A stretch of DNA of 64,000 nt, from the NCBI RefSeq assembly GCF_013839525.1, contig NZ_JACDIS010000004.1:372001-436000 (forward strand), written 5' to 3'. The DNA comes from Chthonobacter rhizosphaerae. Its GTDB lineage: Bacteria; Pseudomonadota; Alphaproteobacteria; Rhizobiales; Pleomorphomonadaceae. The translations under genes were made by a program, and so were the position numbers. Under the pieces are notes generated by a model. That model made no database searches and was not told where the DNA came from. It worked only from the letters and a program-made list of their open reading frames with translations. Shown here in pieces: positions 53,419 to 63,617 of this stretch; the stretch's first letter is position 1; each line of letters begins with the position of its first letter.

Positions 53419-55110
53419 ATGCAATTTCTGAAGAATATCGGCATCGTGACGAAGCTGGCGATTCCGGTCGCCATCCTGATCGCCGTCATGATCGCGCTCG
53501 TCGTCACCGCCGCGACCGGCATGGGCACCATGTCCGAGAGGGCAGAGCATGTGATCAACGTGTCGGCCACGCGCAAGGCGCTGCTCCTGGAGGCGATCGT
53601 CGCTGTGGACGAGGCCTCGATCCAGGAAAAGAACCTCATCATCGACGTCCGGCCGGACGCCATGGCCGGCTACAAGGCCGGCTACGACGCCGCCCGCAAA
53701 CAGGCCCTCGCGGCTATGGACGCGCTCGTGGCCCTGGCGGATACGCCGGAGCGAAAGGCCTCGAACGAGCGGCTCCGCGCCGACGTGACCCGCTACCTGG
53801 AGACCGCCGACCGCAGCGTCGGCCTGTCTCTCGCCGGCCGCGCGAACGACGCGGAGACCCTGTCGCTCGGCGAGGGCCGTTCCGAGCGGAAGGCCGTGGG
53901 CGACGCGCTCGCCGCCCGCGTCGACATCCTGACGCAGGAGCTGGAGACGGCGCGCGTGGCGGCGGAGAGTTTCGCCGATTCCACCCGCAACACCCTGGTC
54001 ATCAGCGCCGCCGTCGGCCTCACCGCCTGCATCGGTCTCCTCGGCTTCATCCTGATCGGGCTCGTGACGCGGCCGCTCGGCCAGATCACCGGGTCGCTGG
54101 CCCGGCTCGCATCCGGCGACCTCGACGCGGAGGTGATCGGCGCCGACCGGGGCGACGAGGTGGGCGCGCTCGCCCGCGCGCTCGCCACCTTCAAGGCGCG
54201 CGAGGCCGAGGCGCGGCGCCTCGCCGCCGCCCAGGAGGCGGAGAACGAGGCCAAGATGCGCCGGGCCAAGATGCTGGACGAGCTGACCGCCCGGTTCGAG
54301 CGCAGCGTGCGCGGCCTGACCACGAGCCTGGAATCCGCCTCCACCGAGCTGGAGGCGACCGCCGGATCCATGGCGAGCGTGGCGGACGAGACCAACCGCA
54401 ACTCCACCCAGGTGGCGAGCGCCGCCCAGCAGACCTCCGCCAACGTGCAGACCGTGGCGGCGGCGACCGAGGAGCTCGCCGCCTCGGTGCAGGAGATCGC
54501 CACCCGCGTCGGCCAGTCGGGCGGCATCGCCGCCCAGGCGGTGGCGAGCGCCCGCGAGGCGGACGGGCAGGTGAAGGGCCTCGCCCAGGCGGCGGACCGG
54601 ATCGTCGCCATCGTGGACCTGATCAGCACCATCGCGGACCAGACCAATCTTCTGGCCCTCAACGCCACCATCGAGGCGGCCCGGGCGGGCGAGGCCGGGC
54701 GCGGCTTCGCCGTGGTGGCGAGCGAGGTCAAGGCCCTCGCCACCCAGACATCCAAGGCGACCGGCGAGATTTCCGCCCAGATCGGCGAGATCCGCACGGC
54801 GACCGGCGACGTGGTGACGGCGATCCAGGCGATCGGCGCGGTGATCGGCCAGATGGCGGACATCTCCGGCATCATCGCGGCGGCCGTGGAGGAGCAGGGC
54901 TCGGCGACCAACGAGATCTCGCGCAACGTGCACCAGGCGGCGCGCGGCACCGAGGAGGTGACAGGCAGCATCCTGACCGTGCGGGCGAACGCCGGCGAGA
55001 CGGGCGCGGCCGCAACCCAGGTGCTGTCGGCCGCCAAGGAGCTCGCCCGCCATTCCGCCGAGCTCGGCCGCGAGGTGGACAGCTTCCTCGGCGAGGTGAA
55101 GGCCGCCTGA
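53419..55110 (+). CDS. Methyl-accepting chemotaxis protein
   Basis: The protein has 563 residues. Membrane segments are at ~10-32 and ~193-216, flanking a helical periplasmic sensor of about 160 residues. A HAMP domain is at ~217-270, and a cytoplasmic signalling domain carries the hairpin tip [28 protein letters not shown]. No CheR/CheB tether is seen at the C-terminus. No other che genes are nearby, so it feeds a cluster elsewhere. Ligand unknown. Confidence 0.92.
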   Translation: MQFLKNIGIVTKLAIPVAILIAVMIALVVTAATGMGTMSERAEHVINVSATRKALLLEAIVAVDEASIQEKNLIIDVRPDAMAGYKAGYDAARKQALAAMDALVALADTPERKASNERLRADVTRYLETADRSVGLSLAGRANDAETLSLGEGRSERKAVGDALAARVDILTQELETARVAAESFADSTRNTLVISAAVGLTACIGLLGFILIGLVTRPLGQITGSLARLASGDLDAEVIGADRGDEVGALARALATFKAREAEARRLAAAQEAENEAKMRRAKMLDELTARFERSVRGLTTSLESASTELEATAGSMASVADETNRNSTQVASAAQQTSANVQTVAAATEELAASVQEIATRVGQSGGIAAQAVASAREADGQVKGLAQAADRIVAIVDLISTIADQTNLLALNATIEAARAGEAGRGFAVVASEVKALATQTSKATGEISAQIGEIRTATGDVVTAIQAIGAVIGQMADISGIIAAAVEEQGSATNEISRNVHQAARGTEEVTGSILTVRANAGETGAAATQVLSAAKELARHSAELGREVDSFLGEVKAA

Positions 55111-55170
55111 GGGGCCACGACACGGCCGGCGGCGCCCGCACCGAACGGCGCCGCCGACGCTTCAGCATGA

Positions 55171-55191
55171 CCGCCGGAACAAATCCGGCGG
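55171..55191. promoter_or_regulatory. Hairpin upstream of the inositol operon
   Basis: CCGCCGGA-ACAAA-TCCGGCGG, a perfect 8-bp stem, about 75 bp before the inositol-phosphate synthase start. There is no T-run, so it is probably a leader structure, not a terminator. Confidence 0.35.
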
Positions 55192-55265
55192 CTCCGGGTT
55201 CGACCTCCGGCACCGCTTTCCCTCCAGGTTGGCGGGCCGTTCGACAGTCGCTCCGGAGCCACCCC

Positions 55266-56369
55266 TTGAGCCCTAGATCCCTGCGCCTCGGCATCGTCGG
55301 TGTCGGCAACTGCGCCTCGTCCCTGGTCCAGGGGCTCGAATACTACAAGGACGCCCGCGGCAACGAGCCCATCCCCGGGCTGATGCACGTGGACCTCGGC
55401 GGCTATCACGTGGGCGACATCGAGGTGTCGGCCGCCTTCGACGTGGACGCCCGCAAGGTGGGCCGCGACGTCGCCGAGGCCATCTACGCCCGCCCCAACA
55501 ACACCCACGTGTTCGCCAAGGCGCCGCCCACCGGTGTCACCGTCGCGCGCGGCAAGACGCTGGACGGGCTCGGCAAGTACGTGCGCGACGAGATCGAGGA
55601 ATCCGAGGCGCCGGTCGCCGACGTGACGGCGATCCTGAAGGACACCCGCACGGACGTGCTCGTCTCCTACCTGCCGGTCGGTTCGCAGCAGGCCGCGGAA
55701 TACTACGCCGAGCAGGCGCTGGAGGCCGGCTGCGCGTTCGTCAACTGCATGCCGGTGTTCATCGCGTCGAAGCCCGAGTGGGCGAAGCGCTTCGAGGACC
55801 GCGGCCTGCCGATCATCGGCGACGACATCAAGAGCCAGGTGGGCGCCACGATCGTGCACCGGATGCTCACCAACCTGTTCCGCGAGCGCGGCGTGCGGCT
55901 GGACCGCACCTACCAGCTCAACTTCGGCGGCAACACCGACTTCCAGAACATGCTGGAGCGGGAGCGGCTGGAATCCAAGAAGGTCTCCAAGACCCAGGCG
56001 GTCACCAGCCAGCTCGACATCCAGCTCGACCCGGAGAACGTGCACGTGGGGCCGAGCGACCACGTGCCGTGGCTGACCGACCGCAAGTGGGCCTACATCC
56101 GCATGGAGGGCACCACCTTCGGGGGCGTGCCGCTGAACGCGGAGCTGAAGCTGGAGGTCTGGGACAGCCCGAACTCCGCCGGCATCGTGATCGACGCGGT
56201 GCGCTGCGCCAAGCTGGCGCTCGACCGCGGCCTGAAGGGCCCGCTGATCGCGCCCTCCAGCTACTTCATGAAGTCGCCGCCCGTGCAGTTCACCGACGAC
56301 GAGGCCCGGCGGCGCACGCTGGCCTTCATCGCCGGCAACGACGACGAGCCGGCCGGGGCGCGGCTTTGA
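55266..56369 (+). CDS. Inositol-3-phosphate synthase (Ino1, bacterial/archaeal type)
   Basis: The protein has 367 residues. It converts glucose-6-phosphate to 1L-myo-inositol-1(3)-phosphate with NAD+. The Rossmann start is [31 protein letters not shown] and [12 protein letters not shown] form the active site, and KTQAVTSQL follows. It is the short type of actinobacteria and archaea. The TTG at 55266 has GGAG seven bases upstream; an ATG 99 bp earlier lies in the hairpin region. It is the first gene of an overlapping operon of glycan-type enzymes. Confidence 0.9.
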   Translation: MSPRSLRLGIVGVGNCASSLVQGLEYYKDARGNEPIPGLMHVDLGGYHVGDIEVSAAFDVDARKVGRDVAEAIYARPNNTHVFAKAPPTGVTVARGKTLDGLGKYVRDEIEESEAPVADVTAILKDTRTDVLVSYLPVGSQQAAEYYAEQALEAGCAFVNCMPVFIASKPEWAKRFEDRGLPIIGDDIKSQVGATIVHRMLTNLFRERGVRLDRTYQLNFGGNTDFQNMLERERLESKKVSKTQAVTSQLDIQLDPENVHVGPSDHVPWLTDRKWAYIRMEGTTFGGVPLNAELKLEVWDSPNSAGIVIDAVRCAKLALDRGLKGPLIAPSSYFMKSPPVQFTDDEARRRTLAFIAGNDDEPAGARL

Positions 56370-56983
56370 CGGTGGTCCATCTCGTCCGCCACGCCGCGCA
56401 CGCCCACGTGGGCCGGATCCTGACCGGCCGGGCGCCCGGCGCCCACCTGGCGGAGACGGGACGAGCACAGGCCGCCGCGCTCGCCCGGCGGTTCGCCGGC
56501 GCGCGCCTCGCCGCGATCCACGCGAGCCCCCGGGAGCGGGCGCGGGAGACCGCGGAGGCAATCGCGGCGCCGCACGGCATTGCGGTGACCGTGGCGGAGG
56601 ACCTGGACGAGATCGACTTCGGCCGCTGGACCGGCATGAGCTTCGACGCCCTCGAGGCGGACCCGGACTGGCGGCGCTGGAACGCCGCGCGGTCGCTCGC
56701 CCGGGCGCCGGACGGCGAGACCATGGCGGCGGCGCAGGGCCGCATGGTGCGGCACCTCCACCGTATGACGGCCGACGGGCCGGAGGGCGCGGTCGTGCTG
56801 GTCGGGCACGCGGACCCGATCAAGGCGGTGGTGGCGGCGGTGCTCGGCCTCGGGCTCGACGCGCTGCACCGGTTCGACGTGGACCCGGCCTCGGTGACGA
56901 CGATCGACGTCGAGCCCCACGGGGCGAGGCTCGTGCGGCTCAACGACCGGGGTCCGGACAGCGACGGGGAGACCGGCCGGTGA
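56366..56983 (+). CDS. Histidine phosphatase family protein
   Basis: The protein has 205 residues in the phosphoglycerate-mutase-like superfamily. The catalytic motif is LVRHAAH, an RHA variant of RHG. The acid [13 protein letters not shown] and second His in LVGHADP are present. Its TTG start overlaps the stop of the inositol-phosphate synthase gene (TTGA), or a GTG 6 bp later is used. In this context it could dephosphorylate inositol phosphate or a sugar phosphate. Confidence 0.8.
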   Translation: MTVVHLVRHAAHAHVGRILTGRAPGAHLAETGRAQAAALARRFAGARLAAIHASPRERARETAEAIAAPHGIAVTVAEDLDEIDFGRWTGMSFDALEADPDWRRWNAARSLARAPDGETMAAAQGRMVRHLHRMTADGPEGAVVLVGHADPIKAVVAAVLGLGLDALHRFDVDPASVTTIDVEPHGARLVRLNDRGPDSDGETGR

Positions 56984-58080
56984 AACTCGTCGTCTTCGGC
57001 CTCTCCATCTCGTCCTCCTGGGGCAACGGCCACGCGACCCTCTGGCGGGGCCTCGTGAAGGCCCTCGCCCGGCGGGGCTGGCAGGTGGTCTTCTTCGAGA
57101 AGGACGTCAGCTGGTACCGGGGCGCGCGGGACTATCACGCGGTGCCGAACGGCGAGCTCGTTCTCTACGAGCGGTTCGAGGACGTGCGGGCGCTCGCCCG
57201 GCGGCACCTCGCCGACGCGGACGTCGGCATGGTGACGTCCTTCTGCCCGGACGGCCTGGCGGCCGGCGAGATGGTGGCCGGGATGGGCCGCGGACGGCGG
57301 GTGTTCTACGACCTCGACACGCCGGTGACGCTCGCCAAACTGGACGCGGGCGAAAGCCTCGCCTGGATCGGCCCGGAGGGGCTCGCCGGCTACGACCTGG
57401 CGCTCAGCTACACCGGCGGGCCGGCGCTCGACGCCCTCACGGCGCGCCTGAAGGCGCCGGCGGCGGCGCCCCTCTACGGCCACGTGGACCCGGACGTGCA
57501 CCGCCCGGCCGACCCGGACCCGGTGTTCGCGGGCGATCTTTCCTACATCGGCACCTATGCGGACGACCGGCAGGCGGCCCTGCAGGCGCTGTTCGTGGAC
57601 GCCGCCCGGGCCCGGCCGGACGGGCGGTTCGTGATCGCGGGCGCCCAGTATCCGGACGACTTCCCGTGGGGGGACAACATCTTCTTCGTGCGGCACCTGC
57701 CGCCGGACGCCCACCCGGCCTTCTACGCGTCGTCGCGGCTGACGCTGAACATCACCCGCGAGGCCATGGCCCGGTCGGGCTGGTGCCCGTCCGGGCGCCT
57801 GTTCGAGGCGGCCGCCTGCGGGGCGGTGCTTCTGTCCGACACCTGGCCGGGGCTCGACCAGTTCTTCGAGCCGGGGCGGGAGATCCTGATCGCCCGGACG
57901 ACGGACGACACCCTGGCGGCGCTCGACCTCTCCGCCGCCGAGCGGGCCCGGATCGCCGAGGCGGCGCGGGCGCGGGTGCTGGCCGAGCATACGTCGGACC
58001 ACCGGGCCGCCACGCTGGAGAGCATCCTCGCCCGCATGGCGGATCGCCCCGCGCTGGCGGCGGGCGAACCGGTTTCTTGA
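56980..58080 (+). CDS. CgeB-like glycosyltransferase (GT1-type)
   Basis: The protein has 366 residues with a GT-B fold. The N-terminal domain is FGLSISSSWGNGHATLWRGL with a DLDTPVTLA segment. The C-terminal donor domain shows FYASSRLTLNITREAMARSGWCPSGRLFEAAACGAVLLSD, typical of CgeB/spore-maturation-type glycosyltransferases. The GTG start overlaps the previous stop by 4 bp. Donor and acceptor are unknown. Confidence 0.8.
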   Translation: MKLVVFGLSISSSWGNGHATLWRGLVKALARRGWQVVFFEKDVSWYRGARDYHAVPNGELVLYERFEDVRALARRHLADADVGMVTSFCPDGLAAGEMVAGMGRGRRVFYDLDTPVTLAKLDAGESLAWIGPEGLAGYDLALSYTGGPALDALTARLKAPAAAPLYGHVDPDVHRPADPDPVFAGDLSYIGTYADDRQAALQALFVDAARARPDGRFVIAGAQYPDDFPWGDNIFFVRHLPPDAHPAFYASSRLTLNITREAMARSGWCPSGRLFEAAACGAVLLSDTWPGLDQFFEPGREILIARTTDDTLAALDLSAAERARIAEAARARVLAEHTSDHRAATLESILARMADRPALAAGEPVS

Positions 58081-58138
58081 GCGGCGCGTTGATCGCACGA
58101 CGGTCGGAGCGGGGCGAGGACAACGGGAGGACAGGCCC

Positions 58139-58966
58139 ATGTGGGGCATCGTACCGGCCGCAGGCCGTGGCACGCGGATCCAGCCGCTCGCCTTTTCCAA
58201 GGAACTCCTGCCCGTCGGCAGCCGGCTCGACCACGGGGTGGAGCGGCCCTGCGCGGTGAGCGAGTATCTCGTCGAGCGCATGATCGCCGGCGGGGCGGAC
58301 AAGATCTGCTTCGTGATCGCGCCCGGCAAGTCGGACATCCTGGAGTATTACGGCGGCTCCTACGCGGACGCTTCCGTCGCCTACGTGGTGCAGCCCTCGC
58401 CGGCGGGCCTCTGCGACGCGCTGTTCCGCGCCGCGCCGCTGATCGGGCCGGACGAGCCGGTGCTGATCGGCCTGCCCGACACGGTGTGGATGCCGCTCGG
58501 CGGCTTTTCGGCCCTGCCGGACGATACGCTGGCCTTCCTGCTGTTCCCGGTGGAGCATCCGGAATATTTCGACGCCGTGGTGACGGACGAGGCCGGGCGC
58601 GTGGAGGAGATCCAGGTGAAGAGCCCGGACGCGCGCTCCTCCTGGATCTGGGGCGGATTCAAGATGCCCGGCCGCGTGCTCCATGCGCTGAAGGCCCTGT
58701 TCGACGAGCGGGACGGGCAGGACGAATACTTCGGCACCCTCGTGAACGCCTGGCTGCAGCGGGGCGGCGAGGCGGTGGGCGTGAAGGCGGGCGAGTCCTA
58801 CGTGGACGTCGGCACCCTCAACGGCTACCGCGCCGCCCTCGGCCTCCTGGCGGAGGCGGCCCGAACCCCTTCCGGCGACGGAGCCACCGGCAGCCGCGTC
58901 GCCCTCGGCTGGCCGACCGGCCGGCCGTTCACCGGCCTCACCCACACTCCCAATCGTCCGGAATGA
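58139..58966 (+). CDS. Sugar-phosphate nucleotidyltransferase
   Basis: The protein has 275 residues. The N-terminal signature AAGRGTRIQPLAFSKELLPVG matches the nucleotide-binding GxGTR and Lys of hexose-1-phosphate nucleotidyltransferases. DTVWMPLGGF and DARSSWIWGGFKMPG occur in the body, and SYVDVGTLNGY near the end. It activates a sugar for the glycosyltransferases of the operon. GGGAGG precedes the ATG at 58139. The 58-bp gap is one of only two small gaps in the operon. Confidence 0.85.
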   Translation: MWGIVPAAGRGTRIQPLAFSKELLPVGSRLDHGVERPCAVSEYLVERMIAGGADKICFVIAPGKSDILEYYGGSYADASVAYVVQPSPAGLCDALFRAAPLIGPDEPVLIGLPDTVWMPLGGFSALPDDTLAFLLFPVEHPEYFDAVVTDEAGRVEEIQVKSPDARSSWIWGGFKMPGRVLHALKALFDERDGQDEYFGTLVNAWLQRGGEAVGVKAGESYVDVGTLNGYRAALGLLAEAARTPSGDGATGSRVALGWPTGRPFTGLTHTPNRPE

Positions 58967-59742
58967 CGCCCGTGCAGCACCTGAGCAAAGACGACATCCG
59001 CGCCCGCGTGGAGGCGCTCGGCCCCTGGTTCCACAACCTGGACCTCAACGGCGTGATGACCGCGCCCGACCACTTCCTCGGCGACTATCCGGCCGTGAAG
59101 TGGCGCCGGTTCGAGGCCGCGATCCCGGCGGACCTGACAGGCAGGACCGTGCTCGACATCGGCTGCAACGCCGGCTTCTACTCCATCGAGATGAAGAAGC
59201 GCGGGGCCGCCCGGGTGGTGGGCATCGACTTCGACGAGGACTATCTGGCGCAGGCCCGGTTCGCCGCCGAGGTGGCGGGCGCCGACATCGAGTTCCGCCA
59301 GCTCTCGATCTACGACGTGGCGGCGCTCGGCGAAACGTTCGACGTGGTGATCTTCATGGGGGTGCTCTACCACCTCCGCCACCCGCTGCTCGCCCTCGAC
59401 CTGATCCACGAGCACGTGGCGGGCGACCTCCTGGTCTTCCAGTCCATGCAGCGCGGGTCCAACGAGGTGGAGCCGGTGGAGCGGGACTATCCGTTCACCG
59501 AGACGGCGCACTTCGACAAGCCCGGCTATCCGAAGATGCACTTCATCGAACACGACTATTCCAACGACCCGACCAACTGGTGGGCGCCGAACCGGGCCTG
59601 CTCGGAGGCCATGCTGCGGAGCGCCGGCTTCACCATCCTGGCCCATCCGGAGGAGGAGGTGTTCGTCTGCCGCCGCGCCGACGCCCCGACCCCGAACGCC
59701 GCCGTCTATCCCGCCCGGAGCCCGAAGGACGCCGCCCGATGA
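58963..59742 (+). CDS. SAM methyltransferase, TIGR04290/CmoB-like
   Basis: The protein has 259 residues. The SAM site is VLDIGCNAGFYSIEMKKRGA (motif I) with VVGIDFDE. The N-terminal WFHNLDLNG and C-terminal FIEHDYSNDPTNWWAPN resemble a family of small-molecule methyltransferases that is related to tRNA mo5U34 CmoB but occurs in glycan clusters. The start overlaps the upstream stop (ATGA). It probably methylates the glycan product. Confidence 0.82.
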   Translation: MTPVQHLSKDDIRARVEALGPWFHNLDLNGVMTAPDHFLGDYPAVKWRRFEAAIPADLTGRTVLDIGCNAGFYSIEMKKRGAARVVGIDFDEDYLAQARFAAEVAGADIEFRQLSIYDVAALGETFDVVIFMGVLYHLRHPLLALDLIHEHVAGDLLVFQSMQRGSNEVEPVERDYPFTETAHFDKPGYPKMHFIEHDYSNDPTNWWAPNRACSEAMLRSAGFTILAHPEEEVFVCRRADAPTPNAAVYPARSPKDAAR

Positions 59743-60689
59743 TCGAAGCCGCCATGCTGTGGAACGAGCCGAACAACAAGTCGCACTGGGACCCGGAGGT
59801 GGACCCGGGCTGGGACCGGTTCGCCGACATGGTGGCGCGGGCCGGACACGCCGTGCGGCAGGCGAACGGCGACGTGACCCGGGTGCTCGGCGGCATGTCG
59901 CCGATCGACCCGCTGTTCGTCCAGAACCTCGCCGGCAAGGGCGTGATGGACGCGATCGACGCGGTGGCGGTGCACGGCTTCCCGCTCGACTGGAACCTCT
60001 GGTCGATCCACGACTGGCCGGCGAAGATCGACGAGATCCGCGCCGTCACCGACAAGCCGATCTGGGTGAGCGAGGTGGGCATCTCCACCTTCGGGGCCGA
60101 CGAGGTGCAGGTGTTCGGCCTGAAGCGCACGGCGGAGCTTCTGACCGGCAAGGCGCCGCGCATCCACTGGTATTCGCTGTTCGACCTGCCGCAGGCCTGG
60201 GGCGCCACCACCCGCCACAAGGAGGCGGAGGGCTCGTCCTACTACCGGCACTTCTACATGGGCCTGATCCGGGAGGACGGCACGCCGAAGCCGTCGCTCG
60301 ACCTGTTCGGCGACCTGACCCCGGAGATCGGCTTCTGCCAGTGGTTCCACTACCACGACCCGCGGCTGGACGAGGCGGTGACCTGGATGAAGCGCCTGGG
60401 CGTGACCTACCTGCGCACCGGCCTCTCCTGGGCGGACAGCTTCCGGCCGAACGCGCTCGACTGGTTCGACCGGCAGATGGACGCGCTCGGCGACTTCGAC
60501 GTGACGGTGACCTTCTGCTTCACGCCGGAACATCGCGGGCTGATGCCGCACCACACCTCCGCCCCCATCGACCCGAACGAGTACGCGGACTTCTGCGCCT
60601 CCATGATCGACCGCTACGCAACCCGGCTGGGCGTGAAGCGCGCGCCCGCCACGCCGGCCGGGCCGGTGACCGTGGCGGCCGCGGTCTGA
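59739..60689 (+). CDS. TIM-barrel glycosidase-like protein with permuted order
   Basis: The protein has 316 residues. Acid/base motif WNEP is at residues 8-11 and a second Glu is in SEVG (E112), as in GH39/GH5-type retaining glycosidases. Barrel strands that should precede WNEP (RLDEAVTWMKRLGVTYLRTGLSW, then FDVTVTFCFTPEHRG) instead come at residues ~209-265. The barrel therefore seems circularly permuted. There is no signal peptide, so it acts in the cytoplasm. The start overlaps the methyltransferase stop. Role: perhaps trimming or transglycosylation during synthesis. Confidence 0.7.
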   Translation: MIEAAMLWNEPNNKSHWDPEVDPGWDRFADMVARAGHAVRQANGDVTRVLGGMSPIDPLFVQNLAGKGVMDAIDAVAVHGFPLDWNLWSIHDWPAKIDEIRAVTDKPIWVSEVGISTFGADEVQVFGLKRTAELLTGKAPRIHWYSLFDLPQAWGATTRHKEAEGSSYYRHFYMGLIREDGTPKPSLDLFGDLTPEIGFCQWFHYHDPRLDEAVTWMKRLGVTYLRTGLSWADSFRPNALDWFDRQMDALGDFDVTVTFCFTPEHRGLMPHHTSAPIDPNEYADFCASMIDRYATRLGVKRAPATPAGPVTVAAAV

Positions 60690-60718
60690 CGCGGAAGGCG
60701 GGGCCGGGACGACGCGCC

Positions 60719-61555
60719 ATGCCGCTGATCGAAGACCTCGCCAACCCGGACCGGCCGCCGATCGCGCGGCGGACGGCCCTCGTCGTCGCCCATCCGGACG
60801 ACGAGGCGCTGATGCTCGGCGGCCAGATGGACCGGTTCGCCGACCTCCTGGTCGTCCACGTGACCGACGGGGCGCCGGCCGACCCGGCGGACGCCCGCGC
60901 GGCCGGCTTCGACGGGGCGGACGCCTACCGGGCCGCCCGGGCGGCGGAGCTCGACGCGGCCCTGACGCTCGCGGGCGTTCCGGCGACGAACCGGGTCGCG
61001 CTCGGCCTTCAGGACCAGACGGCCGTGCGCCACGTGGCCGAGACGGCCCTCCGGCTCGCGGGCCTCGTCGAGGCGAGGCGGATCGAGGCGGTGGTGACCC
61101 ACGCCTACGAGGGCGGGCACCCGGACCATGACGCGACGGCGCTTTCGGTGGCGCTCGCGGCCCGGATCGCCGGGGCGGCGGCAAGGCCGATCGAGGTGCT
61201 GGAGGTGCCGCTCTACCGGGCGGGGCCGGACGGCGTCATGCTGGTCCGCTCGCCGGTGGAGGGGGGCGGCGCGCCCGCGACCGAGATCCGGCTCGCCGCC
61301 GCGGCGCGTTCCGCCAAGGACCGCCTGATCGCCTGCCACCGGAGCCAGGCCCGCGTGACGGCGCTCCTTGCGGGCGACACGGAGGTGGTGCGGCCGCTCG
61401 ACCGGTCCGTGTTCCGCGCCGCCCCGAACGGCGGCCGCTTCCTCTACGACCAGTGGGGCCTCGGCCTCACGGGGCGGGATTTCCTCACGCTGGCCGCCCC
61501 CGCCCTCGACCGGCTGGCGGACGGCCCGGAGGACGGCTTGGAGGACGGGCCATGA
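60719..61555 (+). CDS. PIG-L/LmbE-family N-deacetylase
   Basis: The protein has 278 residues. Zinc-site motifs are AHPDDE (24-29) and the later HPDHD (THAYEGGHPDHDA). Family members remove N-acetyl groups from GlcNAc-type sugars, including GlcNAc-inositol in mycothiol synthesis (MshB) and GlcNAc-PI. The ATG at 60719 is 29 bp after the glycosidase stop. With Ino1 upstream, a GlcNAc-inositol-type substrate is a reasonable hypothesis. Confidence 0.9.
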   Translation: MPLIEDLANPDRPPIARRTALVVAHPDDEALMLGGQMDRFADLLVVHVTDGAPADPADARAAGFDGADAYRAARAAELDAALTLAGVPATNRVALGLQDQTAVRHVAETALRLAGLVEARRIEAVVTHAYEGGHPDHDATALSVALAARIAGAAARPIEVLEVPLYRAGPDGVMLVRSPVEGGGAPATEIRLAAAARSAKDRLIACHRSQARVTALLAGDTEVVRPLDRSVFRAAPNGGRFLYDQWGLGLTGRDFLTLAAPALDRLADGPEDGLEDGP

Positions 61556-62607
61556 GCCTCACCGTCCTCTCCGTCGCCTACCCGCTGGCGCCGGTCGGCC
61601 CCGACGCGGTGGGCGGCGCCGAACAGGTGCTCTCGCACCTGGACCGGGCGCTCACCCGCGCCGGCCACCGCTCGATCGTGATCGCCGACGGCCGGTCGGA
61701 CGTGGCCGGCACCCTGGTGCCGATCCCGCCCGAGACCGGATCGCTCGACGACGCCGCCAAGGCCCGCGCCCAGGCGGCCGTCCGGGAGGCGATCGCGCGG
61801 GTGCGCGCCGGGACGGCGGTGGACCTCGTGCACCTGCACGGGATCGATTTCCCGGCCTACCTGCCGGACGACGGCCCGACGCTGGTGACCCTGCACCTGC
61901 CGCTCGACTGGTATCCGGCCGGCGCCTTCGCGCCCCGGCCGGACCTGATGCTCCACGGCGTCTCCGCGTCCCAGACCCTGACGGCCCCGCCGGAGGCGCG
62001 CCTGCTCGCCCCCATCCCGAACGGGGTGCCGGTGGACGACCTGGCCGCCCGCCACGCCAAGCGGGACTTCGCCCTCGTGCTCGGCCGGATCTGCCCGGAG
62101 AAGGGCATCCACCTCGCCCTCGACGCCGCCCGCGCGGGCGGCCACAGCCTCCTCGTCGGCGGCGAGGTCTATGCCTACGAGAGCCACCGCGCCTATTTCG
62201 ACGAGGAGGTGCGGCCGCGGCTCGACCGCCGCCGCCGTTTCCTCGGCCCGCTCGGCTTCGCGCGCAAGCGCCGCCTTTTGACCGCCGCCCGCTGCCTGGT
62301 GGTGCCGAGCCTCTGCGCGGAGACCAGTTCCCTGGTCGCCATGGAGGCGCTCGCCTGCGGAACGCCCGTGGTGGCCTTTCCGAACGGCGCGCTGCCGGAG
62401 ATCGTGGAGCACGGCCGCACCGGCTTCCTGGTGACCGGCGTGGAGGAGATGGCGGAGGCGATCGACGCCGCCCGATCGCTGTCGCCCGGGCACTGCCGGG
62501 CGGAGGCGCGCCGGCGCTTCTCGCTCAAGACCATGACCGCCCGCTATGTCGCCGCCTACGAAACCTTGCTGGCGCGCGACGCGGCCGGCCCGAGGGTCGC
62601 CTCATGA
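61552..62607 (+). CDS. GT4-family glycosyltransferase
   Basis: The protein has 351 residues with a GT-B fold. An N-terminal glycine loop is in PVGPDAVGGAEQVLSH. The C-terminal donor site is LVVPSLCAETSSLVAMEALACGTPVVAFPNGALPEIV, the GT4 hallmark, with LGRICPEKGI before it. GT4 is also the family of MshA. ATG overlaps the deacetylase stop (ATGA). Confidence 0.88.
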   Translation: MSLTVLSVAYPLAPVGPDAVGGAEQVLSHLDRALTRAGHRSIVIADGRSDVAGTLVPIPPETGSLDDAAKARAQAAVREAIARVRAGTAVDLVHLHGIDFPAYLPDDGPTLVTLHLPLDWYPAGAFAPRPDLMLHGVSASQTLTAPPEARLLAPIPNGVPVDDLAARHAKRDFALVLGRICPEKGIHLALDAARAGGHSLLVGGEVYAYESHRAYFDEEVRPRLDRRRRFLGPLGFARKRRLLTAARCLVVPSLCAETSSLVAMEALACGTPVVAFPNGALPEIVEHGRTGFLVTGVEEMAEAIDAARSLSPGHCRAEARRRFSLKTMTARYVAAYETLLARDAAGPRVAS

Positions 62608-63617
62608 GCCGGCTCGCCACCGAGCGCGGCGACGTCCTCAGGACCCGCGTGCTGACGCGCCTTCAAGAGCTCGAGGCCCTGGAACCCGCCTGGTGGGCGC
62701 TCTGGCGCCGGATCGGCACCGCCTCGCCCTTCCAGTCGCCGGCCTGGCTGATCCCCTGGACGGCGGTGTTCCGGCCGGCCGAGGTGCGCGCCGTGGCGGT
62801 GTTCGACGGCGACGACCTGATCGGGCTTGCGCCGCTCTGGCGGGAGGACGGCCCCTATGGCCGGCGCCTGCTGCCGCTCGGGATCGGCATTTCGGACGAC
62901 CTCGACATCCTCGTCCATCCCGCCCGGCCGGACGCCGGTCCGGCCATCCTGGACGCCCTCGACGCCATGGCGGACTGGGCGGTGCTGTCGCTGGAGGACT
63001 GTTTGCCGGACGCCGCCGCCCTCCGCCTGCGCGCCCCGCCCGGATGGACAGACGGGCGCGCCGACCAGGCGGTGCGGCCGACGCTCGCGATCGCCGGGCG
63101 CGGCCTGGAGGCGGTGCCCGCCCGCAAGCGGCGGAGCATCCGCCGCTGCCTGCGGCTGGCGGAGGCGCGCGGCCCGGTGCGGCGCACGCTGGTGGACGAC
63201 GCGGGCCGCTTCCTCGACACCCTGTTCGCCCTGCACGGCGCCCGCTGGCAGGAGCGCGGGGAAGACGGCGTGCTGGCGGACGAGCGGGTGCGGGCTTTCC
63301 ACCGGGCCGCCCTGCCGGGTCTTCTCGCCGCCGGCCTCGCCCGGCTGCACGAGGTGACCTTCGGCGCCACGCCGGCGGCCGTCATCTACGAGCTCCGCCA
63401 CGGCGGCGTCGCGGCGCCCTACCTCGGCGGCTTCGACCCGGCGTTTTCGGCCGAGTCGGCCGGATCGCTCGCCATGGACCACCTGATCGAGACCGCCGTC
63501 GGGGACGGCTGCGCCCTGGTGGACTTCCTGCGCGGGGCGGAGCCCTACAAATACGCCTGGGGGGCCGTCGACCGGACGACGGTCCGCCGCACCCTCGGAC
63601 GGGCCGGCCCGCCATGA
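62604..63617 (+). CDS. GNAT-like acyltransferase (CelD/BcsL type)
   Basis: The protein has 337 residues. Two GNAT-like halves occur: an N-terminal ASPFQSPAWLIPW region and a C-terminal acyl-CoA domain with RSIRRCLRLAEARG, a YELRHGGVAAPYLGGFDPAF strand and DFLRGAEPYKYAWG. This layout is found in CelD/BcsL-type acyltransferases that modify polysaccharides. It may acylate the amine freed by the deacetylase. Start overlaps the glycosyltransferase stop. Confidence 0.8.
   Translation: MSRLATERGDVLRTRVLTRLQELEALEPAWWALWRRIGTASPFQSPAWLIPWTAVFRPAEVRAVAVFDGDDLIGLAPLWREDGPYGRRLLPLGIGISDDLDILVHPARPDAGPAILDALDAMADWAVLSLEDCLPDAAALRLRAPPGWTDGRADQAVRPTLAIAGRGLEAVPARKRRSIRRCLRLAEARGPVRRTLVDDAGRFLDTLFALHGARWQERGEDGVLADERVRAFHRAALPGLLAAGLARLHEVTFGATPAAVIYELRHGGVAAPYLGGFDPAFSAESAGSLAMDHLIETAVGDGCALVDFLRGAEPYKYAWGAVDRTTVRRTLGRAGPP

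Noticed and set aside
55184-55220. A TTCGA stretch within CCGG arms resembling a tRNA T-arm
   Set aside because: No acceptor stem, anticodon arm or D-arm can be placed around it.
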